Source: UBA668 sp039796575 (GTDB taxonomy: Bacteria; Actinomycetota; Acidimicrobiia; Acidimicrobiales; Ilumatobacteraceae). Taken from it: a DNA stretch of 64,000 nt. The stretch is from contig JBDKJP010000053.1 in assembly GCA_039796575.1 (NCBI GenBank), forward strand, positions 34,465 through 98,464, given 5' to 3'. The notes below the pieces were generated by a model that made no database searches, was not told the DNA's origin, and saw only the letters and a program-made list of their open reading frames with translations. The position numbers and the translations under genes were made by a program. This document shows, in pieces, positions 49,027 to 57,329 of this stretch. Numbering within the stretch: position 1 is the first letter of the stretch; every line of letters starts with the position of its first letter.

Positions 49027-50132
49027 CGTCGAACCCGACGGTGCTGGTGAACATGCTGTGGTGCGTGCCCGGCGGCGTGGGCGGCTCCGAGGAGTACCTC
49101 GTGCGCCAGCTGCTCGGCCTCGGCGAGCAGCCCGAGCCGCGCTGGCGTCCCACGGTGGCCGCCGCCCGTGGGTTGGCGGCAGCGCACCCCGAGCTGCACG
49201 CCGTGGCCGACGTGGTGGAGCCCGAGTTCGAGAGCCACGGTCGCGCCCGCCGCATCGTCGGGGAGGCCACCTGGCTGCGCCGCCACACGGGCGACGCCGC
49301 ACTCGTGCACCACGGCGGCGGCACCGCCCCGGTGCGCGCCCACCAGCCGTACGTGCTCACCATCCACGACCTCCAGTTCCGCACCTACCCGGAGTACTTC
49401 TCGCGTCTCAAGCGTGCGTACCTCGGCGCCGTCATCCCGCCGTCGGCGCGCCGCGCGACGGTGGTCGCCGTGCCCAGCGAGTACGTGCGCACCTCCGTGG
49501 TGGAGGCGTACGGCGTCGACCCCGACCGGGTGATGGTCGTGCCGCACGGCATCGAGCCCGCCGTGGCCGCCGACGTCACCCCGGAGGCCGAGTTGCGCGC
49601 CCGGTACGCGCTCGGCGAGGGCCCGGTCATCGTGTACCCGGCCGTCACCCACCCGCACAAGGGTCACGAGTTCCTGCTGCGCATGATGCGCGACCACTGG
49701 CACGACCCTGACCTGCGGCTCGTGCTCACAGGTGGCAGCGGCATGGCCGAGCACATCGTGTCCGCGTGCACCGACCCTCGCGTCTGTCGGCTCGGGCGGG
49801 TGCCCGCCGCCGACCGCAACGGGTTGCTCACGATGGCCCACGCGATGGTGTTCCCCAGCCGGTACGAGGGGTTCGGGGCGCCGCTCATCGAGGCGATGAC
49901 CCTCGGCGCACCCGTCGTCTGCGGCGACGCCACCTGCATGCCGCAGATCGTCGGCGACGCCGGGCTGGTGCGACCGCTGCGCCCCGACGCCTGGGCCGGC
50001 GTGCTCGACGAGGTCGCCACCCGGCGCGACGAGCTCGTGGCCGCCGGACGTCGTCGCGCGCTCGACTTCACCTCGCGGGCCAGCGGCGCCGCGCTGGCCG
50101 CGGCGTATGCGCGAGCGTTGGACCTGGCATGA
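49023..50132 (+). CDS. Glycosyltransferase family 4
   Basis: The 369-residue protein is another GT4 enzyme: NMLWCVPGGVGGSEEYLVRQ at the acceptor side, LTIHDLQFRTYPEYFSRLKR, VYPAVTHPHKGHEFLLRMM and FPSRYEGFGAPLIEAMTLGAPVV with the EX7E glutamates. It resembles mannosyl- or rhamnosyltransferases of O-antigen and capsule loci. The start is GTG 49023 overlapping the previous stop; its own TGA overlaps the ATG of the next gene. Such tight packing suggests a fixed ratio of the three transferases. Confidence 0.9.
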   Translation: MTSNPTVLVNMLWCVPGGVGGSEEYLVRQLLGLGEQPEPRWRPTVAAARGLAAAHPELHAVADVVEPEFESHGRARRIVGEATWLRRHTGDAALVHHGGGTAPVRAHQPYVLTIHDLQFRTYPEYFSRLKRAYLGAVIPPSARRATVVAVPSEYVRTSVVEAYGVDPDRVMVVPHGIEPAVAADVTPEAELRARYALGEGPVIVYPAVTHPHKGHEFLLRMMRDHWHDPDLRLVLTGGSGMAEHIVSACTDPRVCRLGRVPAADRNGLLTMAHAMVFPSRYEGFGAPLIEAMTLGAPVVCGDATCMPQIVGDAGLVRPLRPDAWAGVLDEVATRRDELVAAGRRRALDFTSRASGAALAAAYARALDLA

Positions 50133-50155
50133 ACACCCCACCTGGCATGAACACC
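50122..50155 (+). repeat. 18-bp tandem duplication covering a start codon
   Basis: The unit ACCTGGCATGAACACCCC (50122-50139) is repeated at 50140-50155 with only the last two bases lost. It carries the start ATG, so the protein begins MNTPPGMNT and has two equivalent start codons 18 nt apart, at 50129 and 50147. Confidence 0.75.
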
Positions 50156-51388
50156 GGTCGCCCGCTCCGCATCGCGGTGCTGTGCCCGCACTTCGACCCC
50201 GACACCGCTCCCACCGGCGTGGTGATCTCGCGCATCGTGCACGAGCTGGCGGCGCTCGGCCACGAGCTGCACGTGGTGACGGCGCTGCCCTGGTACCGCG
50301 AACACCGCATCGAACCCGGGTGGGACGGCAGGTGGGTGCGCCGCGAGCGCACCGAATGGGGCTCCATCACCCGCGTGCACCCGTTCCCCGGCACCGACAA
50401 GCGCAACCTGGTGCGCCGCGCGCTCGGGTTCGTCGGGTTCAGCGCGCTGTCGGGGCTCGCCTCGCTGCGCGGTGGTCGGGTCGACGCCGTCATCGCCATG
50501 TCGCCACCGCTCACGATGGGGCTCACCGGATGGGGCACGCACCTCGTGCGCCGCGGCCCGCTGGTGTTCAACATCCAGGACGTGTTCCCCGACGCCGCGG
50601 TCGAGACCGGGGCCATCACCAACGAGCACATCATCCGCGTCGCCCGCTGGCTCGAGCGGGTGAGCTACCACCGTGCCGCGGCGGTCACGGTGCTCAGCGA
50701 CGACCTGCGCGAGAACGTGGCGGCGAAGATGTCGGCCGCGAAGCGCGACCGCGTGCACGTGATCCCGAACTTCGTCGACACCGAGGTCATCCGTCCGGCC
50801 GACCGGCTCACCCCGTTCCGGCGCGAGCTGGGCATCGGCGACGAGCCGGTGGTGCTCTACGCCGGCAACGTCGGGTTCTCTCAGTCGCTCGGTCTGGTGC
50901 TGGAAGCCGCACGCCGTTTCCCCGAGGCCACGTTCGTCATCAACGGCGACGGCGCCGCCCGCGCCTCGTTGCAGGCCGACGCGGCCGACCTGCCCAACGT
51001 GCGGTTCAGCGGCTACCAGCCGAAGGAACGGGTGCCCGAGGTGCTCGCCACGGGCGACATCCACCTCGTGCCGCTGAAGCAGGGCCTCGGCCGGGTGAGC
51101 GTGCCGTCGAAGACCTACTCCATCCTCGCTGCCGGCCGCCCGGTGCTGGCCGCCATCGACCCGGGTACCGAGGTGCCGCGCATGCTCGAGGCCAGCGGGG
51201 GAGGGGTGGCGGTGCCGCCCGACGACCCCGACGCGTTCTGTGTGGCACTGGGCAATCTGCTCGCCGACCGCGCGGCCGCGGCCGCGATGGGTGTGGCGGG
51301 TCGGGCGTGGGTGCTCGGCGCCGCGTCGCCCGCCGCGGTCGGGCGCGCCTACGAGCAGCTCGTCCGCGGGCTGCAGTCGGCCCGCTGA
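50129..51388 (+). CDS. Glycosyltransferase family 4 (WcaI-like)
   Basis: The 419-residue protein is a GT4 transferase with an N-terminal domain LRIAVLCPHFDPDTAPTGVV, VFNIQDVFPDAAVETGAI (a WcaI/colanic-acid type segment), VIPNFVDTEVIRP, VVLYAGNVGFSQSLGLVLEAA and the donor-binding end TYSILAAGRPVLAAIDPGTEVPRM. It starts at ATG 50129, sharing four bases with the previous stop, or at ATG 50147 because of an 18-bp tandem duplication. It should act in the same glycan pathway as the two genes before it. Confidence 0.9.
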   Translation: MNTPPGMNTGRPLRIAVLCPHFDPDTAPTGVVISRIVHELAALGHELHVVTALPWYREHRIEPGWDGRWVRRERTEWGSITRVHPFPGTDKRNLVRRALGFVGFSALSGLASLRGGRVDAVIAMSPPLTMGLTGWGTHLVRRGPLVFNIQDVFPDAAVETGAITNEHIIRVARWLERVSYHRAAAVTVLSDDLRENVAAKMSAAKRDRVHVIPNFVDTEVIRPADRLTPFRRELGIGDEPVVLYAGNVGFSQSLGLVLEAARRFPEATFVINGDGAARASLQADAADLPNVRFSGYQPKERVPEVLATGDIHLVPLKQGLGRVSVPSKTYSILAAGRPVLAAIDPGTEVPRMLEASGGGVAVPPDDPDAFCVALGNLLADRAAAAAMGVAGRAWVLGAASPAAVGRAYEQLVRGLQSAR

Positions 51389-51427
51389 ACAACTTTTGGT
51401 GCGCCGAGGCGGTAGCCTCGCTCCCTC

Positions 51428-52234
51428 GTGGCCACCTCATCGTCCGCCAAGAAAGTCGCCAAGCTCGCGTCCCGCGGCAAGGGCAAGAAGGTCCGCTTCC
51501 AGGGCGGCACCACCTTCCCCGTCGTCGTCGGCATCGTGTCCGTGGCGATGCTGCTCCTCGTCGCCTACTCGCGCGCGTCCATGCCGTCGGCCGAGGCCGG
51601 CTCGCCGCAGCCCGAGGATGCCTGGTCCATCGCCTACGGCATCCGCATCTGCGACACCTGGCTGCCCAGCCTCACCGGCACCGAGGCCGAGCTCAGCGAG
51701 GACGCCAGCACCGGCGACCTGGTGAAGGTGCAGACGGCGCCCGACGCCGACGGCATCATCCACTACCACGCGCAGACCGGTGGGGCCACCGGCAAGCGCG
51801 CCAAGCTCGGCGTGTTCCTCGACGTGTACGACATCAAGCTCACCGACACCGTGCTCGAGCTCCCGCAGGAGCAGGTCGGCGAAGGCGAGCAGCGCACCTG
51901 GGACACCGAGGACTTCAAGTGCGACGGCAAGGACACCCAGATCCGGGTGCGCGTGTGGGACGACTACACCTCCGACCAGTTCGTCGACAACGTGACCAGC
52001 TTCCGCAACCTCCGGTTCACCAACAACGGCATGGTGTTCGCCATCGCCGTGGTGCCGAAGGATGCCGACATCCCGAAGCCCGACTCGGCCTCCACGCTGG
52101 CCGACCTCGGCGTCATCGGCGGCTCCACGGTCACCACCACCCCCACGGGTGACACGACGGCCGACACCACGGCGGACACCGCCGCCGACTCGACCGCCGA
52201 CACCGTGGCGGCCAGCAGCACCACCGGCGGCTGA
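51428..52234 (+). CDS. Membrane-anchored protein of unknown function
   Basis: The 268-residue protein has a basic N-terminus (KKVAKLASRGKGKKVRF), one membrane helix (about 29-50, FPVVVGIVSVAMLLLVAYSRA) and an outside domain of about 170 residues with two cysteines (IRICDTW and FKCDGKD). The tail from about 232 is a Thr/Ala/Asp low-complexity stretch with repeated TADT units. No family recognised. Start GTG 51428; TAGCCT ends 9 nt upstream and no Shine-Dalgarno is present. It lies inside the glycan operon, so it may help to assemble or anchor the polymer. Its TGA shares one base with the next ATG. Confidence 0.7.
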   Translation: MATSSSAKKVAKLASRGKGKKVRFQGGTTFPVVVGIVSVAMLLLVAYSRASMPSAEAGSPQPEDAWSIAYGIRICDTWLPSLTGTEAELSEDASTGDLVKVQTAPDADGIIHYHAQTGGATGKRAKLGVFLDVYDIKLTDTVLELPQEQVGEGEQRTWDTEDFKCDGKDTQIRVRVWDDYTSDQFVDNVTSFRNLRFTNNGMVFAIAVVPKDADIPKPDSASTLADLGVIGGSTVTTTPTGDTTADTTADTAADSTADTVAASSTTGG

Positions 52235-53238
52235 TGCGCGCCGTCGTCCTCGTCGGCGGGTTCGGCACGCGGCTCCGGCCGCTCACGTCGTCGATCCCGA
52301 AGCCGATGCTCCCCGTGGGGCATCTGCCCATCATCGAGCGACTGGTCATGAACCTGGCCCGCGGTGGCATCACCGAGGTCACGCTCGCGCTGGGCTTCAA
52401 GCCCGAGCCGTTCGTCGAGGCGTTCCCCGACGGGCAGTGCGCCGGTGTCGCACTGCACTACGCCGTCGAGCCCGAGCCGCTCGACACGGCGGGTGCCATC
52501 CGCTTCGCCGCCGACGTGGCCGGCATCGACGACACGTTCGTCGTGGCCAACGGCGACGTGCTCACCGATCTCGACGTGTCCGCACTGGTCGGCTACCACC
52601 GGGCGCACGACGCCGAGGCCACCATCCACCTCATTGGTGTGCCCGACCCGTCGGCCTTCGGTGTGGTGGCGCTCGACGCCGACGGCCGGGTGGAGCGCTT
52701 CGTCGAGAAGCCCGCACCGGGCACCGCACCGAGCAACCTCATCAACGCCGGCACCTACGTGCTCGAGCCGTCGGTGCTCGATCGCATCCCGCTCGGCCAG
52801 AAGGTGTCCATCGAACGCGCGACGTTCCCCGCGGTGGTGGCCGGCGGCCGCCTGTTCGGCGTCGCCACCGACGACTACTGGCTCGACACCGGCCGTCCCG
52901 AGCTGTACTTGCAGGCGAACCTCGACATCGTGTCGGGCACCCGTCGCCACGACCACTGCGACGCCGTGCACCCCGACGCCGTGGTCGCCGCCGACGCGCA
53001 GCTCACCACCTCGGTGGTCGGTGCCGGCGCACACGTGGGTGCCGGTGCCGTGCTCGAGCGTTCGGTGCTGCTGCCCGGGGCGGTCGTGGCCGCCGGCGCG
53101 GTGGTGGCAGACTCGGTGGTCATGGGCCGGGTCGGCGAAGGCGCAACACTGCGCGACAGCGTGCTGGGCGCTGACGGCGTGGTCGCCGATGGCGAGCACG
53201 TGCAGGGCGAACGCCGCCCCGACCCCGACGCGACGTGA
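52234..53238 (+). CDS. Mannose-1-phosphate guanylyltransferase-like nucleotidyltransferase
   Basis: The 334-residue protein has a nucleotidyltransferase domain VLVGGFGTRLRPLTSSIPKPMLP, VVANGDVLTDLD, VERFVEKP and SNLINAGTYVLEP, followed by a left-handed beta-helix (about 245-325). It closely follows the pattern of mycobacterial ManB/GDP-mannose pyrophosphorylase and would make GDP-mannose from GTP and mannose 1-phosphate; dTDP-glucose or other NDP-sugars cannot be ruled out. GDP-mannose is the substrate of Gmd, encoded 3 kb downstream. Start and stop both overlap the neighbouring genes (TGATG and GTGA). Confidence 0.85.
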   Translation: MRAVVLVGGFGTRLRPLTSSIPKPMLPVGHLPIIERLVMNLARGGITEVTLALGFKPEPFVEAFPDGQCAGVALHYAVEPEPLDTAGAIRFAADVAGIDDTFVVANGDVLTDLDVSALVGYHRAHDAEATIHLIGVPDPSAFGVVALDADGRVERFVEKPAPGTAPSNLINAGTYVLEPSVLDRIPLGQKVSIERATFPAVVAGGRLFGVATDDYWLDTGRPELYLQANLDIVSGTRRHDHCDAVHPDAVVAADAQLTTSVVGAGAHVGAGAVLERSVLLPGAVVAAGAVVADSVVMGRVGEGATLRDSVLGADGVVADGEHVQGERRPDPDAT

Positions 53239-54137
53239 GGGCGTTGGTGGTGGGCGGTGCCGGCTTCGTCGGTTCCCACCTCACCGAACGCCTGCTGGCC
53301 GAAGGGCACGCGGTCGACGTGGTCGACCACCTCGGCTCGGGCTCGCTCGCGAACCTGGCCGAGGCGCGCAAGGTGGCCGGTGAGCTGAAAATCCACACGC
53401 TCGACGCCACGGCCGCCGAGTTCGACGCGGTGGTGGCCATGCGGGCGCCCGAGGTGATCTACCACCTCGGTCTGCTGCCGCCCGGCCAGCCCGCCGAGCA
53501 CACCGCGGCGTCCACGCTGGCGTCGCTGATGGCCGTGCTCGAGAGTGCCCGCCGGCTCGGCGACGTGAAGGTGGTGGTGGCGCTCTCGGCGGTCGCGCTG
53601 TACGGCGACGTGGCCGGCAAGGACCAACCCATCAAGGAGGCGCAGGGCTGGAACCCGGTGGGGGTGCGTGGCGTGGTCACCCGTGCCATCGCCGAGCTGC
53701 TCACCGTGTACCGCGAGGCGCACGCCGTGGAGTTCGGTGCGCTCGCGCTGTCCAACGTGTACGGTCCGCGGCAGCGTCCCGATGGCGGTGTGGTGGGGGC
53801 GTTCGCCCATGCGCTCCGCGAGGGGGCGGTGCCCACCGTGCACGGCGACGGACGCCAGACGCGCGACTTCCTGTACATCGACGACGCCGTCGACGCGCTC
53901 GTGCGCGCCGCCCAGCGCGGCAGCGGGTTGGTCATCAACGTCGGCACCGGCGTCGGCACGTCGGTGCGCGACCTGTGGGACCGCATGGCCGGCCCGTCGG
54001 GTCGATCGCCGGAGGCCGGTCCGCGGCGCAGCGACGACGTGCAGCGCTTCGTGCTGTCGCCCACCCGTGCCCGCATCCAGCTCGGCTGGGCACCGTGGAC
54101 CGACCTGGCCGTCGGTCTGCGCGACCTCAGTCGCTGA
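53235..54137 (+). CDS. Extended SDR epimerase-like protein with degenerate active site
   Basis: The 300-residue protein is clearly an NDP-sugar epimerase/dehydratase relative: VVGGAGFVGSHLTERLL for NAD, VIYHLGLLPPGQPAEHTAA, ALSNVYGPRQRPDGGVV and GDGRQTRDFLYIDDAVDAL. The catalytic residues are lost: the usual SSxxxYG serine region reads VALSAVALYG and the YxxxK site reads NPVGVRGVVTRA, with no Tyr or Lys. It may bind a sugar nucleotide without the classic chemistry, or act as a partner or regulator. Start GTG 53235 overlaps the preceding stop. It ends tail to tail with cofD, overlapping it by 11 nt. Confidence 0.75.
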   Translation: MRALVVGGAGFVGSHLTERLLAEGHAVDVVDHLGSGSLANLAEARKVAGELKIHTLDATAAEFDAVVAMRAPEVIYHLGLLPPGQPAEHTAASTLASLMAVLESARRLGDVKVVVALSAVALYGDVAGKDQPIKEAQGWNPVGVRGVVTRAIAELLTVYREAHAVEFGALALSNVYGPRQRPDGGVVGAFAHALREGAVPTVHGDGRQTRDFLYIDDAVDALVRAAQRGSGLVINVGTGVGTSVRDLWDRMAGPSGRSPEAGPRRSDDVQRFVLSPTRARIQLGWAPWTDLAVGLRDLSR

Positions 54138-55104
54138 GCCGGATGCCGGCCGCGGCCAACGTGCGCCGCGCCAGCTCGTGCCCCACCTCGGGCGTGCTCA
54201 TGATGCTCGGCGTCACCACCACCTGCATGCCCTCGGCCTCCACCGCAGCGGCGAGGTGGGCGTCGACCGGGTCGATCACCAACGTCGAGGCGATGGGGGC
54301 GTACAGCCGGGCGACGCCGACCACCGAGGCTGCGTGGCCGAGCTCGACGAGCATCCGGTCGGCGGGGCCCTTCAGTGCTGCACCGCCGACGATGGGGGAG
54401 ATGGCCGCCACGGTGTCGCGCCGCGCCGCGAGCACCTCGTCGACGCCGTGCAGCGCCCGGATAGGGCCGATCGACACGAGCGGATTGGAGGGTGCCACCA
54501 CCACGGCGGCGCTGTCGGCGAGCGCGGCGCGTGCTGCCTCCGCGAGCACCGCATCGGGTGCTGCGTCGAACCGCACGCCGTCGACCGGCACGCCGTGGCG
54601 ACGCTGCACGAAGTACTCCTGGAACGGCACCTCGACGTGCTCCTCGGCCAACGACACCATCGTGGTGACGCGCTGGTCCGACATCGGCACCAGCCGCTGC
54701 GGCAGGCCGAACGCGGCGGTGATCTCGGCCGTCACCTCGGTGAGCGTCGCGCCCTCGGCCAGCCGCGCCGTGCGGTAGAGGTGCGTCGCCAGGTCCTGGT
54801 CGCCGAGGTTGAACCACGTCGGTGCGGCGGCCGAGCCCTCGGGGCGCACGGCGACGAAACGGCCGAGCGCCTCCATCGCTCGCCACGTCTCGTCGCGCAG
54901 GCCCCAACCGCGCTCGGGGTCGATGGCGCCGGCGAGCGTGTACGTGATGGTGTCGAGGTCGGGCGAGATGCTCAGCCCGTGCAGCACGGTGTCGTCGCCC
55001 GTGTTGACCACGCCCACGGTCTGCTCGGCGGGCCACACGCCCGCCAGCGCACGCAGGAACCGCGCCGCGCCCACGCCACCGCACACCACACCGATCGTCG
55101 TCAT
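54127..55104 (-). CDS. cofD: 2-phospho-L-lactate (or phosphoenolpyruvate) transferase for F420 synthesis
   Basis: The 325-residue protein is CofD/FbiA: GGVGAARFLRALAGV at the start, VNTGDDTVLHGLSISPDLDTI, NLGDQDLATHLYRTARLAEGATL and VAPSNPLVSIGPI. It joins lactyl- or PEP-derived pyrophosphate to the deazaflavin Fo, an essential step to coenzyme F420. In actinobacteria the usual partner fbiB (cofE) is adjacent; it is not here, so the pathway is split. The ATG at 55104 has GGAAGG 8 nt upstream. It follows a glycosyltransferase gene by 25 nt and probably shares its transcript. Confidence 0.93.
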   Translation of the reverse strand: MTTIGVVCGGVGAARFLRALAGVWPAEQTVGVVNTGDDTVLHGLSISPDLDTITYTLAGAIDPERGWGLRDETWRAMEALGRFVAVRPEGSAAAPTWFNLGDQDLATHLYRTARLAEGATLTEVTAEITAAFGLPQRLVPMSDQRVTTMVSLAEEHVEVPFQEYFVQRRHGVPVDGVRFDAAPDAVLAEAARAALADSAAVVVAPSNPLVSIGPIRALHGVDEVLAARRDTVAAISPIVGGAALKGPADRMLVELGHAASVVGVARLYAPIASTLVIDPVDAHLAAAVEAEGMQVVVTPSIMSTPEVGHELARRTLAAAGIRLSD

Positions 55105-55129
55105 CCCAGGTCCTTCCTCGGCCGACCGG

Positions 55130-56221
55130 TCACGCCGGGTCGGCGACGGCACGGTACAGCTGCGCCATCTCGTCGGCGCAGCGCTGCCAGCTGAACGTTC
55201 GCCACTGCCGGTCGCCCGCCGCCACCAGTCGGGCACGCAGGTCGCGGTCGTCGATGGCGCGGGTGAGCGCGCCGGCGAGCGCGTCGACGTCCATCGGCGT
55301 GTGCAGCAGCGCCGCGGTGCCGGCCACCTCCGGGATCGAGCCCGCGTTGGAGGCCACCACCGGCACGCCGGCGCGCATCGCATCGAGCAACGGGAACCCG
55401 AACCCCTCGTCGAGCGACGGGTAGGCGAGCACCGTGGCGTGGTGCTGCAGCCAGCCGCGCACCCCGTCGTCGACCCGTCCCGTGAGGAGCACCCGGTGCC
55501 GCACCTGCGGCCCCAGCGCGTCGACGGCCTCGCGGACGCGCAGGCTGTCGTCGCCCGCGCCGCCGGCGAGCACCAGCCGGAGCTCGGGGTGGTGATGGGC
55601 CATGGCGCCGAACGCCCTCACCAAGGTGGGCAGGTTCTTCCGGCGCTCCACGGTGCCGATGGCCAGCACGTACGGCCGTCCGACCAGCTCGGGCACCGGG
55701 GGCTTCGCCGCGATGGGTGCGGGCTCGAGCGGCCCGAGGTGCACGGTGTGCACGCTGGCCGAGGGGAACCGCTCGCGCACCAGCCGCTCGGTGGCGGCGG
55801 AGCTGGTGTGGACGGTGGCGCCGCGACGCACCGCCCGATCGAGCACGGCACCGGCCCGGCGCACCGCCGGCGAGGCGAGGTCGGGATGGTGCAGGAACCA
55901 GCAGTCGTACACGCTGACCAGCGTGGGCAGCCGACTGGGTGGCACCACGTAGTTCGTGCCGTGCACCACCCGGGCGCCGCGCAACCACCGGTCCACCCGT
56001 GGCACATCGCTGCGCGCCCAGGCGGCGTGGGCCGCGGCGGCCGGCAACGGCAGCCGCCGGGTGCCCTCGGCCAGGTCGGCGCGGAACGACAGCACGTAGG
56101 GCTGCAGCTCGAGGTCGTCGCGGGCGGCAAGGGCGTGTTGCAGCGCCTCGACGGCGAACCCGATGCCGGTCTTCGGGCCGTGCAGCGGGCCGGTGTCGAA
56201 CGCAACCGTCAGTCGGGTCAT
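55130..56221 (-). CDS. Glycosyltransferase family 4
   Basis: The 363-residue protein is a GT4 transferase: VAFDTGPLHGPKTGIGFAVEAL at the start, VVHGTNYVVPPSRLPTLVSVYD, VLAIGTVERRKNLPTLVRAF and YPSLDEGFGFPLLDAMRAGVPVV (EX7E-type). Acceptor and sugar are unknown, but the surrounding gmd, flippase-like and other glycosyltransferase genes place it in surface-glycan assembly. TAGCCT (complement of 56231-56236) lies 9 nt before its ATG, the leaderless pattern. It is divergent from gmd. Confidence 0.9.
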   Translation of the reverse strand: MTRLTVAFDTGPLHGPKTGIGFAVEALQHALAARDDLELQPYVLSFRADLAEGTRRLPLPAAAAHAAWARSDVPRVDRWLRGARVVHGTNYVVPPSRLPTLVSVYDCWFLHHPDLASPAVRRAGAVLDRAVRRGATVHTSSAATERLVRERFPSASVHTVHLGPLEPAPIAAKPPVPELVGRPYVLAIGTVERRKNLPTLVRAFGAMAHHHPELRLVLAGGAGDDSLRVREAVDALGPQVRHRVLLTGRVDDGVRGWLQHHATVLAYPSLDEGFGFPLLDAMRAGVPVVASNAGSIPEVAGTAALLHTPMDVDALAGALTRAIDDRDLRARLVAAGDRQWRTFSWQRCADEMAQLYRAVADPA

Positions 56222-56285
56222 CTCGCTGCGAGGCTACCGGAACACTGATCGCGCACATTGACGCCGTTCGAGCGGGTCGGAACCG

Positions 56286-56291
56286 TAGAAT
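56286..56291 (+). promoter_or_regulatory. -10-like element of gmd
   Basis: TAGAAT at 56286-56291 is close to the consensus TANNNT/TATAAT; it lies 32 nt before the gmd ATG, leaving room for a leader with a GGAGAG ribosome binding site. The upstream TTGACG (56258-56263) is 22 nt away, too far for a classic -35. Confidence 0.4.
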
Positions 56292-56323
56292 TGCTCGACC
56301 TTCACGACGGAGAGAGACCCCCT

Positions 56324-57304
56324 ATGCCCCGCGCGTTCATCACCGGCATCACCGGCCAAGACGGCCAGCATCTCGCAGAGTTCCTTCACGGCAAGGGCTA
56401 CGAGGTGTTCGGCATGGTGAAGGGCCAGAACAACCCGAAGTTCACCGCCATGCGCGACGAGTTCCCGTACGTCGAGCCGGTGCCGGGCGACCTGGCCGAC
56501 CTGCCGTCGCTGGTGAAGGCGCTCGAGGCCACCCAGCCCGACGAGGTGTACAACCTCGGCGCCATCTCGTTCGTCGCGCTCAGCTTCAACCAGGCCGAGC
56601 TCACCGCCAACATCACCGGCCTCGGTGTGCTGCGCATGCTCGAGGCCATCCGCATGGTCGGCGGCGCGCAGAACAACCCGATCCGCTTCTACCAGGCCAG
56701 CTCCTCGGAGATGTTCGGCAAGGTGCGCGAGATCCCCCAGACCGAGAAGACCCCGTTCCACCCGCGTTCGCCGTACGGCTGCGCGAAGGTGTTCGGCCAC
56801 GACATCACCGTCAACTACCGCGAGAGCTACGGCCTCTTCGCGTGCAGCGGCATCCTGTTCAACCACGAGGGCCCGCGCCGCGGCCTCGAGTTCGTCACCC
56901 GCAAGGTCACCAACGCCGCGGCCCGCATCAAGCTCGGCCTGCAGGACGAGCTGGTGCTCGGCAACCTCGACTTCAAGCGCGACTGGGGCTACGCCGGCGA
57001 CTACGTGAAGGCGATGTGGCTGATGCTCCAGCAGGACCAGCCCGACGACTACGTGGTGGCCACCGGCGAGACCCACAGCGGTGAGGAACTGGTGCAGCTC
57101 GCGTTCCAGGAAGCCGGCATCGACGACTGGCAGCGCTACGTCCGTCAGGACCAGAAGTTCTTCCGTCCGGCCGAGGTCGACCTGCTCATCGGCGACCCCA
57201 CCAAGGCGCAGGACAAGCTCGGCTGGCAGCGCGACGTCGACTTCCCGGGCCTCATCAAGATGATGGTGGCCAACGACCTCGCCATCGAGAGCGCCAAGCG
57301 CTGA
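56324..57304 (+). CDS. gmd: GDP-mannose 4,6-dehydratase
   Basis: The 326-residue SDR converts GDP-mannose to GDP-4-keto-6-deoxymannose, precursor of GDP-fucose, GDP-rhamnose or perosamine. It has FITGITGQDGQHLAEFLHGKG, VYNLGAISFVALSF, the catalytic QASSSEMFGK (Ser, Glu) and YGCAK (YxxxK), then NHEGPRRGLEFVTRK and NLDFKRDWGYAGDYVKAMW, all typical of Gmd. I chose ATG 56324 with GGAGAG upstream; an earlier in-frame start adds 22 unlikely residues. The follow-on reductase or epimerase (Fcl, Rmd) is not nearby; the degenerate SDR at 53235 is not a convincing candidate. Confidence 0.94.
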   Translation: MPRAFITGITGQDGQHLAEFLHGKGYEVFGMVKGQNNPKFTAMRDEFPYVEPVPGDLADLPSLVKALEATQPDEVYNLGAISFVALSFNQAELTANITGLGVLRMLEAIRMVGGAQNNPIRFYQASSSEMFGKVREIPQTEKTPFHPRSPYGCAKVFGHDITVNYRESYGLFACSGILFNHEGPRRGLEFVTRKVTNAAARIKLGLQDELVLGNLDFKRDWGYAGDYVKAMWLMLQQDQPDDYVVATGETHSGEELVQLAFQEAGIDDWQRYVRQDQKFFRPAEVDLLIGDPTKAQDKLGWQRDVDFPGLIKMMVANDLAIESAKR

Positions 57305-57329
57305 GGCGATCCGCCGGTCGCTCGGGGGC

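Noticed and set aside
53235..54137. Functional UDP-glucose 4-epimerase
   Set aside because: The Tyr-Lys pair and catalytic Ser needed for that reaction are missing.
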